From positions 475,001-539,000 of the forward strand of contig CALYLW010000012.1 of assembly GCA_944989445.1 (NCBI GenBank): a stretch of 64,000 bases of DNA, read 5' to 3'. The position numbers and the translations under genes are program-made. The notes beneath the pieces were generated by a model that saw only the letters and a program-made list of their open reading frames with translations, had not been told where the DNA came from and made no database searches. Origin of the DNA: Ampullaceana balthica (lineage: Eukaryota > Mollusca > Gastropoda > Lymnaeidae). This document shows, piece after piece, positions 23,913 through 36,842 of this stretch (position 1 is its first letter; each line of letters starts with the position of its first letter).

Positions 23913-24560
23913 AAGATTTTAAAAAACCACGTTTTTATAAGTGGACTAAAAAGAAGAAAATAATTTAAAACTTATAAGTTCAAGTACTTTAATTTAATAT
24001 GACTAAAACGTGGGGCGGGCGCTTATGATGTCTAACATGTACAGTTCATTCATTCTCTCACTTATAGATCTCTCTTTTTGCCTTCTAAATTATAAATTTA
24101 TAGTTTGTGCAACAAACGCCCGTCCCACTTTTTTAGTCATATTAAATTAAAGTACTTGAACTTATAAGTTTTAAATTATTATCTTCTTTTTAGTCCACTT
24201 ATAATAAAGTGGTTTTTAAAAATCTTTTTTTTTACCTCTATTTATTTTATTCTTTTTAGTCTAAGTGTATGCTATGGTGAGTTTTGAAGTATTGATTATG
24301 TTCAAATGTAATACGCATTGCCCGACAAACATTTACAGACTGGAAATGACTGATCTCCCTTGATGACAAACATGGTTGAAGTGGTCGGGGTTGGTGTGAA
24401 CTCGGCACGTGAATGTAATGTAAACACGAGCAGACGGATAATACATATGCTTATATAGATAAACTAAAAAGTTCAATAATTTAATAACCGTACATACGAT
24501 CGATCTGAAATTTTGACACAATGCATTGTCGTCCAAGATCTATCTGTGGCAAGGTGACCT
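23913..24560 (+). mobile_element. Fold-back plus Helentron-like composite element, copy 1
   Basis: 23913-24231 is an inverted repeat with arms of about 105 bp (AAAACCACGTTTTTATAAGT ... and its complement) and a loop of about 95 bp. It is followed directly by GTTTTGAAGTATTGATTATG, ACAAACATTTACAGACTGGA and CGATCGATCTGAAATTTTGA. The whole block recurs in reverse at 48566-49312, so the two halves move together. Confidence 0.7.
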
Positions 24561-25306
24561 CCCCTTGCCCCTGTTTCAACCTTGCGTGTTCACAAGCATT
24601 AATTGAAGTATTTTTTTTATTTGGGCTTGTCCGTCCTCCTCCCACCCCCTACTCTCGAAGGGACACAAAATTACGTGCTGTTAGAAATATTTTATTTACG
24701 CCAAATTTGAAGAAAAACAAACAACATTACAATGCCATTGAAAGTTTGGGTCTTGTATATTTAAATTTATTCATATTCCAAAACCAACAATGCTAAACTC
24801 TTATGTTGAGTCAGTTTCTTTGATAGTGCTAAAGTCGCCAGGTGCCTGTATGCATCTTTTTCCGGTCCACTCTTTTTAAATTTGTAGACATCAAAATGGC
24901 CAAACGATGCGTTCTTAACACTTTGCTACACTGGATGCTACCCTTGTATGATGTTAAGAACATAAACATCACAATATGAGAACCATTGGTTTACTTCACA
25001 ACATTATCTAACCCGCTACTGTGGTTTAACATTGCTGAAATTATAGTGAATTTTTTTTTCTCGAAAAACCTAGTTATTTAAAGATGGCATTACAGCAGGA
25101 GTTAAATTGACCAAAGAGAGAAAAACTTTATACATGTAAACAATGACTTTTCTGATGACACATCAACCTATATATAGATGTCAGCTTGAAACATTGGGGT
25201 AAACCACTTTATCATAATAAATTTAAGTCAAATGTGAACAATTGGGAAATGGTTTCTTGCTTGGAAGAATATTTATTCATCAAATAGATTCCTTTTTGCT
25301 AATTAC

Positions 25307-26126
25307 TAGGGCTGTTAACGATTTATTCAAATTTAATCGTTAACTTTTGAAAAAATAACGATTAATTAATCGTTAATTTCAATTAAAGTAAAAAAATTAA
25401 AATTTATTGTGTCATAAGTAACATTTATTAAAATACTTGTCGAAAATCGAAATAACACTAGAATGTTTCCTTTATATGACATCTTTTAACCAACAAATAA
25501 AAGACAAATCTATTTACATTATTTGGTTCAAGCGATGAGCGGGTCTTATTGACAATATAACCAGCCGAGCTGAATAATCGTTCACATAGCTTTAGATTGT
25601 CTCAGCTGAAGTTTCCGATACTGTAGTGGATGTTTGGTATGCAGGTGATATGTAAGCGAAGTGTTAGAATCATAGCAGCAAGGTTCCCTTTAAGCAGCGC
25701 GACTGCGTAGATATTTGACCGACGCAACGCAGGAGCTTTGAATCACCGCGCAGCAAACTTTGTAAAATATTTCCCCCCAAAAATGGACTTTGTGCCACTT
25801 TGCACCGAGTTTTTTTTCTTAACTTTGCAAACGGACCAATGAAGCTTAGACTTAGAGGGAACATTGCATGGTAGGCAAACGATTTCTCTCAATGGACACA
25901 ATAACCTTTACCAAAAATTTTGAACATTCACGTCAGTCAATAGAGTAAAACAAAAATGTTCGTGTAAACGTCCGGAAATTAAATTATATTTATCGGCCGA
26001 AATATTTTACTTTTTGACTTCCAGTACATTTATAAGTGGTGGGTCGATTAATCCTTAAAATTTTTTTTAATTGTTAAATTGTTTAACGATTAATCGATCA
26101 ATTAATCGTTATTTTCCGCAGCACTA
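25307..26126. mobile_element. Non-autonomous hAT, TAGGGCTG ends, 8-bp TSD
   Basis: CTAATTAC is duplicated perfectly at 25299-25306 and 26127-26134. The ends are TAGGGCTGTTAACGATT and, inverted, TAGTGCTGCGGAAAATAACG, followed by multiple ATTAATCG/CGATTAAT boxes on both sides. It is 820 bp with no recognisable transposase. It shares ends with 58205-58653. Confidence 0.8.
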
Positions 26127-26261
26127 CTAATTACCTTTTCATTTATTTTCATTCAGGAATTCTGCCGGGCTATGTGTTCACTTTAAAACCTAATGAAAAT
26201 GTAATTAATCAAAACGTTTACACCTTTATTTATTTCTTAATTGTCCCTGACTTTGTCTGAC

Positions 26262-27612
26262 ATATGATAATAATAATAAATTGGTAATTTTTATAGCGCA
26301 GTTTTCCAGCAAGGAGCCGGAGATAATAACATTATATAATAATATAATAAACATTCTCTACATAATAACCACAAAAATAACAGTACAATACACATAACAA
26401 ACGTTAATCATTAAAAAGAAATGTGTTTCTTTAATTTTTGAAAATACATTATGAAAAGATGTGTCTTAAGTGCAGTTTTGAAGGACTTGGTAGATGAAAT
26501 ACTCCGGATGTGTAATGGTAGAGAATTCCATTGTTTGGCTGCACAAAAAGAGAATGAACTTTCGCCAAATTTTTTTGTTCGTGTCTTAGAAACACAGAGA
26601 ATGCGCGTGTCTGCAGAAGAGCGTAGCTGACGACTTGGTGAGTAGACCGACAGAAGCTCAGTAAGATAGGAAGGGCATGAGTCAGAAAAGAAGTTGCGAA
26701 AGAGAACGGCCAGTTTGTAATCAATTCGGGCTTGTATAGGTAGCCAATGAAGTGAGTAAAGTAGCGGAGTAACATGGTCATGTTTTTTTGCCATTAGAAC
26801 TAATCTGGCAGCTGAATTTTGAACTTTCTGTAGTTTTTCAATGTATTGTTTTGGCGCACCTAACAGAAGAGAATTGCAGTAATCCATACGAGCTAGTACA
26901 AAAGCACAGACTAGAGTTTGTGTGGCACTAACTGTTAACTAATGACGGATTGAGCGGATCTGTCGAATGGCAATTTAGTCAGAGCGACAGATGTGATTGA
27001 TGAAGCTGTTGGTAGACATATTATCATAATGTAGCCAAGATTGCTAGTCGATGTTTTGAACAGTATATCAGAACTAGCCACCTGGATAGAATTCGGAAGA
27101 GACAAAGTATTGCGTGATTTATTGTTGCAGAATAGGAGTGCTTCTGTCTTGTCATCATTCAGTTTGAGCTTGCTGAAAGTCATCCAAGACTTTACCTCCC
27201 CAATGCACTCTTGCATCAATTTGACAGTGAAGTCAATATCAGATGGATCAGTGTGAGTGTTAAGCTGAGTATCATCTGCAAATGATTGACTTTTAACTGA
27301 ATGCTTTTCGAGCAGTAGAAGTAGTGGTCTTGGATACAGCACGAAAAGTACCGGACCCAAAACTGAGCCCTGAGGCACACCATAACCCAAGTCAGCTCTG
27401 TGAGAGATACAGCGATCTACTGATACCACATGTGATCTGTTTGATAAGTATGATTGAAACCAAGCCATAACTGAGCCAGAAATTCCAAAATAATTTTGCA
27501 GGGTTTTTAGAAATGTTTGATGGTCAACGGTGTCAAAAGCAGCACTAAGATCTAAGAGGACCAATATAGAGATTTTCCCACTGTTTAGTGCGAGTAGGAG
27601 GTCTTTTGTTAC
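26262..27612 (-). mobile_element. 5'-truncated CR1/L2-like LINE
   Basis: The reverse transcriptase part runs from about 27612 down. It is cut at its 5' side (sequence beyond 27612 is unrelated) and ends in an ATA-repeat tail near 26270. The 3' region contains TTTTTATAGCGCAG. It is inserted in the peptide gene's intron, opposite in orientation. The clade is judged from motif style only. Confidence 0.8.
26411..27612 (-). pseudogene. LINE reverse transcriptase fragment (two frames)
   Basis: The first frame (27612-26935) has L-D-L-S-A-A-F-D-T-V-D-H, Y-G-V-P-Q-G-S-V-L-G-P-V-L-F, the catalytic F-A-D-D-T-Q and L-N-D-D-K-T-E, i.e. palm and thumb of a non-LTR reverse transcriptase. After a frameshift near 26950 a second frame (26887-26411) has M-D-Y-C-N-S-L-L-L-G-A-P, L-Q-K-V-Q-N-S-A-A-R-L, and the usual A-K-Q-W-N-S-L-P-L-H-I-R ending. 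The endonuclease domain and first palm motifs are gone. Inactive. Confidence 0.85.
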
Positions 27613-28248
27613 CTATCCCGTATTGTATCTCATCTTGATTCACATTCTTGTCACTGTTATCATTCCATCTTTGATTGAAGCTGCCGCTTTCCTCCATTTG
27701 TCGTTACCTCTGTTATATCTTTCAGCGTAGTTTTCATTACATGTTTTATTACCGCGTCAATCCCAAAACTCATCACATATTTCATTACATATTTCATCAT
27801 ATTTTCCGTCACATCTTTTATTTTAGCGTTCATAAAGGTAACCTACATATTTTTCTATCTGGGTTGTTGTTATCTTCTTGTTGTTCTATATTTGGGGGTC
27901 CCAAGAGCATTGAGTTCATCATTCTGACATTCGTTATTTCACCATGCACAAATCTTGCCAACACAGCCATATTCTCCCTAATTCCACCACCTACCAATGG
28001 TTAACATTATCGCAGCTGAAAGTCAGATGAGCGAATGTCTCGTACAAGGATATCGACCTGTCATTGTTACAGAAAGGTATTCTTTGGTCTAACATTGAAC
28101 CATTGAATTCTCCCACGGCCAACCAGCGCATCATTCAGTGATTACCATCAGTGGGGATCAAATGACGGTGCTTGATGACATCACCTGAAAGGTTCGAAGA
28201 AACCAATTCCCATTTTGTTGTCTTTTCTCGGGGCCATCTATAATGGGA

Positions 28249-28340
28249 GGTAATATGACTCTTGCTACGTTGAACCTGTACGTCAAGCAAGGGAGGTAAT
28301 ATGACTCTTGCTACGTTGAACCTGTACGTCAAGCAATTAC
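28249..28340. repeat. 46-bp perfect tandem duplication
   Basis: GGGAGGTAATATGACTCTTG and the following 26 bases occur twice in a row with no differences seen, indicating a recent duplication. Confidence 0.9.
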
Positions 28341-30017
28341 CGGTCCATTAGTAACATAATTTAGAGGAGATCGCGGAATGAAAGAATGAAAGAGTTTAGG
28401 CCCAAGCAATGACGAGGCAACCTAAAGGGAAATAAAAGACGAACTCTTGAGGTTCCTAACCCTTTGATTTGAACTTGTTTGTTTCTAACTCTACACAAGA
28501 CAAAGAGAAAAGCTTTATTTGATCTAAAGCTGGATATCTTGGGCTTTTGTTTGAGAAATTAAGAGTAATCATCATAGCATGATATTTAAGAGACATGCGT
28601 CTTTTGATGGTAGACGGATAAGTAGCGTCAGACGATGTAAGATATCATAGGATCGTGGAATCAGTGATCAAAATAATTTGAAACATCGAGACGTTTACAT
28701 GGCTGGTTTAACTTTTAGTCAAAGTAACTGTGGCTTTTATTGACATAACGCTTTACGTTTCCTGTTATAAATTTACTATTTAATTCACACATATACTTAT
28801 ATAATTTTAAACTTGTTAATTAAGAGCCAGTGGTCAAATATCTGCAGGAGCGTGCAACTCTTGAAACAATAAATGATTAATCTTGATAGTTTATGGTCGT
28901 ATGCGAGTCATTAAGGGGGGGGGAGTGTTTGATATACATAACAATTTTGTTTCTTTAAATTAAATCAGTTATATCAATCAGGTATTGTAGTTTTATGTCC
29001 GTCGTAACGGGATGTTATTCCAAATATTGTCATGTCCATCTTCAGGGGGTTATATTATACGGGGAGATTCACTTGTATCCAATGTTGATGACGTTTGTGT
29101 GTGGGTAACAAGAGGTGAATCGGGAGACAGTCTGGTAATTGTTGAGTAGAGACTAACCGAGTGTGTGTTGAACTTATCAAGAAAGATATTTCAAAATGTT
29201 AATTTACAGCCCAGTTTTTGATACCGGCCAATAAGGGTAGGCTAGTCGCTGGCAAATATTGGTTGGGCTTAAATTTGGTTTGAATTTTGTATAGTGTTGG
29301 ATTTAAAGTGGAAAATAAGGGTTTATGTTTCAAGTCTTAAAATTAGGTTTAGATTTAAAGTTGATAAGTAAGGGTAAGATGTGACGCTAGTAATACATTT
29401 TAAATTTGAAGAGCTATAGCTGCCCGAAAATTTGACCCCACAAGGATCTTAAAAACACCTTTTTTTGTTTTTTGTTGAAGTTCTAGATCTCAATGCATCA
29501 ACGTGAAGAGCAAAGAAAGTACAACTTTTTTTCTTTTTATAATTTGAAGAAGTCAAATTGATTAACACAATAATCAAACGTAATTTAAATATTAAAGTTT
29601 TTTTCCCTTTGCTTAAGCAAATATTAAACCTAAATTATTCAAATTAAAAAAATAATTAAATACTCTTGTTGGAACAAAATCTATATTTTTTCAATTGAAA
29701 ATTTGATGTTTATAAGAAGTTAAACATTCAGGGATTCCATAACATTTTATAGGTATCCTGATGGCACAAAGCTCAAACTGCTGAATTTTGTAGGATGAAA
29801 GGAGTTGCTCAATAATTATCTAATACATAATCGCCCTATCTGTGCGTATCTCACCAAAGGGACATCACTCTGCTTTAAAAAAAAATTGAAAAGAGAGACT
29901 TAAAAATCTATTTTGGTTTCCAGATTAACATTGACAATGGCGTCATTGTTTTATGAGGATTGTTAATTATTAAATACTTTGTGTGCATTTCAGGAATATT
30001 TCGCAGGCGCCCTACAA

Positions 30018-30480
30018 CCATTGGCGTCGCTAGCGAGGGGGCAGGCCGCCCCGGGTGACACCCATCAGGGGGTGAGACCCGAGCCTAAATTTTTACTGTG
30101 TACGATTTTATGTCAGAATAAAGAATACACATTTTTTCATCTAGGAAGAAATTGAGTATTACAATGAAATACGTTAAACGCAAATTTTAAAAAAAAATCA
30201 GTTAACTTGCAAAATTAAACAGTCCCAACTCCCAACACACAAACAACATTAAAACAAATTATGAAAAAAAGAAAAGAAACATTCGCAGCAGAAAATCTTT
30301 TTAAAAAGGCTGGACATGAAAGAGGCAGTGTCTTATGTTTTAAAAGATATAAAGCCATTTCGGCTTGGACAAACCGAAAGCATGGACGAATCCCACCTCA
30401 CGACTTCCTCCACCCCAGTTGGGTAGGGGAATTAGATTTTTATCACAATAGGTTTTATTTGTTGATGCTTTTCTAAAAGA
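30018..30480 (+). mobile_element. hAT end fragment, same family as 15676-18824
   Basis: It begins TTGGCGTCGCTAGCGAGGGG and continues CCCCGGGTGACACCCATCAG and TTTTTACTGTGTACGATTTT, matching the reverse complement of 18720-18824. Similarity extends through CTCACGACTTCCTCCACCCC (about 30395), matching 18400-18440. The other end was not found. A weak 71-codon open frame (30261-30476) covers the region where the transposase start would lie. Confidence 0.7.
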
Positions 30481-30659
30481 AAATTATGAATTCAATGTCT
30501 TTGAGTTAATATTTCATTATATATATATATTTATTATGGGCGTGAAAGCAAAGATATGCATGTTGATATATAGGTAGTCCTCCGATTACGACGGTACATA
30601 TCAGGAAGTTTAATATTTCGTCCGCCTGCTACACTAAAAGTGTGGTGTACAATGTACAA

Positions 30660-31130
30660 GGTAATCTAGGTACAAGGTAATCTACGATATTTAGTGGTGT
30701 ACAAGGTAATCTACGATATTTAGTGGTGTACGAGGTAATCTACGATATTTAGTGGTGTACAAGGTAATCTACGATATTTAGTGGTGTACAAGGTAATCTA
30801 CGATATTTAGTGGTGTACAAGGTAATCTACGATATTTAGTGGTGTACAAGGTAATCTACGATATTTAGTGGTGTACAAGGTAATCTACGATATTTAGTGG
30901 TGTACAAGGTAATCTACGATATTTAGTGGTGTACAAGGTAATCTACTATATTTAGTGGTGTACAAGGTAATCTACGATATTTAGTGGTGTACAAGGTAAT
31001 CTACGATATTTAGTGGTGTACAAGGTAATCTACGATATTTAGTGGTGTACAAGGTAATCTATGATATTTAGTGGTGTACAAGGTAATCTACGATATTTAG
31101 TGGTGTACAAGGTAATCTACGATATTTACC
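30660..31130. repeat. 29-bp minisatellite, about 16 copies
   Basis: Unit TGTACAAGGTAATCTACGAT plus ATTTAGTGG, nearly perfect. Each unit contains CAAG/GTAATC, close to a 5' splice site. A second duplicated segment of about 90 bp (GTTCACATCGTATTGTGTTC) follows to about 31250. Confidence 0.95.
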
Positions 31131-32014
31131 TGTTCACATCGTATTGTGTTCATGGTAAAAAAAAGATAAATGTTCATTTCTATTGCAGTATTTCATACAA
31201 GTCTTTGTTATTTCTGTTCATATCGTATTCTGTTCATGGCAATAAAGGCCACATGTCCTTTATATTGAAGTATTTCGTATATTTCTTTGTTATTTCTTCT
31301 GTCGGATTTCGTTCAGCCAGCTTCAGCAGGCTTTTCCACTAGTCTAATACATAATCGCCCTACGTGTGCGTGTGTCTCTCCATCGAAAGGCGCGCAAAAA
31401 GGGGCTCTATGATAAAAAAGGTGGAAAAAGAAAAGTATAGAGAGTGAACGATTTGGTTCTTGAGAGAAAAGCAGTGACATGTTTGTAAAAAAAAAGAGTG
31501 GGATGGTAAATCTGGTTCTCTTCATCGATCTTCTAATCACACATTACATAATTGGAATAGGAGTATGTACTCCATTGATAGACAAGATCTTATGGTTGTC
31601 TGGAATATATCTGACAGAGCAATTATGTTTGGTACATTTTGTCTTTGACAAAAAGATGGAAAAAACATTTTATTTAGACAATTTCCTTCTCTTTCTTGTG
31701 ATTCAACCGAGTACAGAGCTGACAGTACTAGCATGTAAGCCTGACGATATGGTCAAAGTTAAGTTGACTAATACGTTAAAATAATTGGAAAATTATAAGG
31801 TCAGAGGTTACGCCAATCACTTGACCAGATCTTAGCTTAGTGATGATGTCAGAGTTTTTTTTCCATTCCTTACCATGTAATTATCAATTATTTATTCCAA
31901 ATTTATCATAACAAATTATCGTTCTTAGAGCCCAGTAGTTTTCCATTTTTAATTTTTTTAAAAAATATTCCCTCGGTAATTCACCGCGGCATAACTCAAA
32001 CCTGATAAAATGAG

Positions 32015-32105
32015 AATACAGACCCACCAAGGTGAGGCTTTCTGATTGTACACAACCAGAATACAGACCCGCCATGGTGAGGCTTTGTGATTGTACACAA
32101 TGCAC
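32015..32105. repeat. Tandem duplication of about 46 bp
   Basis: AATACAGACCCACCAAGGTG with GAGGCTTTCTGATTGTACAC occurs twice, with a few differences. Confidence 0.75.
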
Positions 32106-33640
32106 CTCAAACGAACACCCACTTTTAAATGCTCCTGCTCTTGCGCAGGGAATATTGCCCTGACCTTTAAATGTCTCCAAATATTTTAGAAAAACTACAT
32201 TTTTTTCAATTTTGACGCCCTGTAAGTGTAACTATTTCCAAGGCGTTGCCTCTGCACGTATTACCTAAGGGAGCTTTTTTTGCAGGCCTTGTGTTCAAAA
32301 ATAAGAAATAATTTGGATACAAATTTTTTAGACGTGATTAACATCATTGAAGCTTGACATCTTATTGGAACCCAAGCCTGTTTATCTGTAAATGTTTATT
32401 AAGAGTTGCACAACATCTGACACGTGTAGAAATTAATGATAATCTAAAAACAAAAGGATATCTCCACGTGACTAGAGCGCCACAATCAAATACACTCTGA
32501 TTGGTCACAATTAACTATTACTTAATGGATTTCCTTCTGCCTGCTGCAGATCTCGTAAAACACATTTTATGACCAGTACATAAAATTTCGCTTTCTCTAT
32601 GCACAGTATAATTTTTTTTCTCTGTGACTTCATAATGTCTTTGACCCATGCCGGTAAGTGCTAAGACTTTACTTGTGTAATGTTTGAACTTTCGCTGAAC
32701 TCATTCACTCCCTAGACAAAAGTCAACGTTTAAACTAATTTAATTTCGAAAGGTTAATAACTTCTTTTTTTTAAAACCACAAAGACATGGGGCCATGTAG
32801 AAGAGTTTACAAAAGCCAGTAGAGAGCACGTGTCATGACAAAGTAGTGATGAAATGTTTGGGGATTTCCGGAAATTTCCCTAGTGGTAACGGGAGTTTTA
32901 GAGATTCTATAAGTTTAACCGAGTACCGATGCCCACTGGAGGAGTAATCCATCAAAATTATGGGGTCTTAATAAACGAAAAAGCTCTGAAGAAGTACATT
33001 GGGATATTTTAAGATAATGTTTTTTAAATTATTGAAACAAATGATGAATTTACTTTTAAAATAAATTGTTTTATGATATACATGAATTCTTCGTTGTTTA
33101 ATGCAAAGCACAAAAATATTCATTTTTAAAAACTTATTTTCTGAGCATAGAAGTGGCATGCTGGAGGCGAAACCAACCTTGTGTTTACTAAAAAAAAATG
33201 TTGAGAACCATTGTCACTACTTTCCTTGACCTAAAGAATAAAAGCCACTGATCAAGTGCCAAAAGAGCAAGAAACTTGTTGCCTTTTATTTTTATAGTAA
33301 TTAAATATTTTATGACATTTGTCACCTGTCATGACATGCGATCTTTGGGATTGTAGCTTAATAGGCGAGGCATTAATTGTTGATCATTTATTGATGACTA
33401 AACACGGCGGTGATGTGAGTGAAAGGGGAAAGAAGGCTGCTATTAAATGAAGATTTATTTTTTTTAAATTTGTTTTTGCTTGATTAGCTGTGTTATCTTA
33501 ATATTGATATTTATGTAAAGAACGTTTTCACTGGTTGCTTGTGGAGTGAGGCAAAGTCTTACACCATACGGTAAATTTTACCAACTTTTTTCCATGCCTC
33601 TGCTATTTCCTTTTTTAAAGAAACCCACATTTATATATAA

Positions 33641-34010
33641 CTAGCAAACCCGTCGTGCGTTGCAACGATCTCAGTAAAAAGGAATACATATATAGATAAA
33701 AAAGAAATTACTTTAAGGGTCGGCGGGCCCATCAGTTTAACATATTACGTTGGAAAATCTGTTCATTTTCATAACAAATGTATAAATATATTTATCTATA
33801 TTCCTCAATATCGTGTAAAATTGAATGGGGAATACAATATACTAAAAGTTTAGTAAAAACACATTAAGGGACCCCAGCCCCGAGGAAATGGGCATTAGGA
33901 GTACAGTGCCCTATAGTAATTTAATATAGGCTCTTACGTTTTTACATACCAAGTTTGGTCAAAATCCAGTTATTTTATCATTATCTAACAATTCAACTAG
34001 CTCTATTATT
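33641..34010. repeat. Possible interspersed repeat, unclassified
   Basis: Begins CTAGCAAACCCGTCGTGCGT and ends with TTACATACCAAGTTTGGTCA and AAAATCCAG. Phrases of this type (lead-in 'actagcaaacccg', closing 'accaagtttggtcaaaatcc') are common in animal dispersed repeats. No second copy is in the window, so boundaries and class are unsure. Confidence 0.35.
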
Positions 34011-36486
34011 ATGAATCGAATTGCGTTATATTAAATTGAGTCCTGTCGGACTTGACCAACCCATTGTGTCTCTGTGTGTACCTGTGTGTCGTGTTGCATG
34101 TGTGTGTTTGTGTATATGAGTGTTTTAGTGTGTTATTGTGTGTATAGGTGCGTACATGCGTGTGTGCCAATGTGTATGTATCTGTATTGATGTGTGAGAG
34201 AGTGAGTGAATTTTATTTACTCTGAATTATCACGGCTTTTTACTTTTCCCTTGAATTCAGATTTCAATTCTTCCCAAACTTCCGTTGACTCTTTCAGAGA
34301 AGCCCTTAACATGTAATGAAAACTCGTGGTTGATGCCAATAGGAAGAGTCCGAATGCCCTGATAATTTCTTTAAGTCAATATTTTATGGGTGCACTACGT
34401 AACTAGTGGGGCGTAAATTATGATGTACGAAAGGTAGTAAAATTAGCTTTAGAAAATGCAAAGAAAAATCTGACTTTGAGAAAACCTTAGAAATTATTTT
34501 GTCACTATTAAGTTCGTTTTGTTTCAGTTTTTTCTATCATTCAATTCAGACACATTTGTTGGAAACGTAAAGTCAGAAAAACGGACAATTTTGATTGTTT
34601 TCTAACGACCGCTTATAGGGCTGATGAAGAATGATACATAGGATGACAGATTTATCAACTGACCAAAGAGCCAACGATGACAACATGGGAGCATTTAGCC
34701 GCCATGGTGTAAGTGACGTCAAGAAAGTAGAGACCCTACTATTATCTCCCCTTGGGAAATAGACGCTGTTGGATTTCCTGAGCTTTCTTGCCACCTTCAA
34801 TTTGAACTAAACGGTGGAAAATACCTTAGAAGAGTAACCCGTTTTTTTTTAAAAAGCCATGATTTTAAATGAACCAAAAAGCAGAAAGTAAAGTTTTGTC
34901 TGCCAATAGGGGTGATTTGGTGTTAGTGTGCTTGGAAGTTATCGACTATTTAGCGCACTTCTGAAAATTTTAGTTTGGAAAATTTATGCGTCTTTCACAT
35001 TCGCCAATATTTTAAAGCAAAATTAGGGAATCCATTAAGCAGTATGACTATGGTATATGAGTAATGCGGTTAAGTCTGTAAATCAAAGGACATAGTTTAT
35101 AATTCACACACATTCCATTCAATATTCTAAAGAGAAAAATTGCTACTTGTCTCCCGATAAAACTGGAGGAAAACCTCAAGTGATCGAACGTCACAGAAAT
35201 GAATGAGACTTTTGAAAGTTTATTGAAGTAGTGAGGTGCAACAAAACGTTATTTTTAAAAAATAATTTACATAGAAAATAACAAATGCAATAATTGTTTA
35301 TAACAGCCAGGGCTATCCATTCCCAGTCTCTCAGACTTTCAGCCAAAACATTTTTTTGCCATTTAATACGTTTTGTTTTAGTGTTAAATCTTGAAATCAC
35401 ATTCACCTCGTCCTCAGAATAACCATCGAGATTAAAGATTTAACTTTAATTATAAAGCAAAGCTGTAATGCCCACCCTTCTCTGGAATTAGATTTTTAGT
35501 TCTAAAGTCTTGGACGTTAAGATAATCGTTTCGCTTGTACTTGCCGCGTATACAGTGTATCTTAAGACGGATAAAAGATTTATGTTAAACATTAAGTGCA
35601 AGTTGGTCAATTGAAGCTAAATACAGTAACGTATGATGTGTACACACTAGGTTACTGGTAATGGACCAAATATAATTATTGTTTTTCCAGGTTGATCGAA
35701 TTCAAATGTTGAATTTCATCGAATTCCAAGCAGTTTGAATACAAAGTAAACTTTACAAAAATTAATTATTGTTTTACATAAGAATTTGTTTTCAATGAAA
35801 GTGTGAAAACCTTGAACACAATTTTAAAAACTAGATGTATTTGAACTTTCAATAAAAATCGGCCGGAAGAGACTTAAGGGAAAGAAATCAGGTTTCTAAA
35901 ATGTTGCAATAAAAAAAAGTGAATTCTAAATTCCACTCATTTCATTCACGCCCACGCTCGTTCAAAGGATGTTACGACTTTCGAATTGTTTGAAGTCAAA
36001 GCTTTAGCCATCAGAGCCAAGTCCTAGCTCTAGTCTTTTATATATGTTAGTGACATCAATGCCTGGAAGTTAGGTCGTATCTTAGACTTCACGCAAACTT
36101 TAAAATTTATTAGGGATTTCCTCTTAGCCGTCACTGGTTCAAGAAGAACTGTGTGATAATTTATACAGCGAGAAATGTATTTTGTAAAGACTCTGTGATC
36201 TCAGTCTTAAAGTTATGAACATTGATAAAGTTAAAGAATATCCAGTTATTCATCTCATCGTGGAAAATGGAAATGGAAAGGATCAGCAGAGACGTATTTT
36301 TATGTATTTTCAATCTACGGTTCTTTTATATTATTTAAATAACACATTGCTGTTTTATCAATTAGAACAAAAACATATTTATTTATTTTGTTGATTGCTT
36401 TATTTTTCTCTTTTTGTTTTATTGTTATTTAGGCCATGAAAGGATTTGTTGAGGAATATGGGGACAACTGATTTTTACCCGAAGGG

Positions 36487-36650
36487 GACTGGGTTGTGGT
36501 TGTGGTTGTGGTAGAGTGTTGTGGTTGTGGTTGTGGTAGAGTGTTGTGGTTGTGGTTGTGGTAGAGTGTTGTGGTTGTGGTTGTGGTAGAGTGTTGTGGT
36601 TGTGGTTGTGGTTGTGGCTGTGGTTGTGGTAGAGTGTTGTGGTGAGGGTA
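36487..36650. repeat. 25-bp TGTGGT-rich minisatellite
   Basis: About five copies of TGTGGTTGTGGTTGTGGT plus AGAGTGT, with one longer variant. Strong strand asymmetry (G/T on +). Confidence 0.9.
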
Positions 36651-36689
36651 ATAGAGGTAAATTAATTTTTGTAATGAAACTTTTTTCCT

Positions 36690-36707
36690 GAAAGAAAGAA
36701 AGAAAGA

Positions 36708-36805
<98 letters not shown>

Positions 36806-36842
36806 GAGAGAGAGAGACAGAGACAGAAAGAGAAAGAGAGAA
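36690..36842. repeat. GA dinucleotide tract
   Basis: Starts as GAAA tetranucleotides, then about 50 GA repeats, then degenerate GAGACAGA. A polypurine stretch of about 150 bases only 40 bases after a G/T array. Confidence 0.95.
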
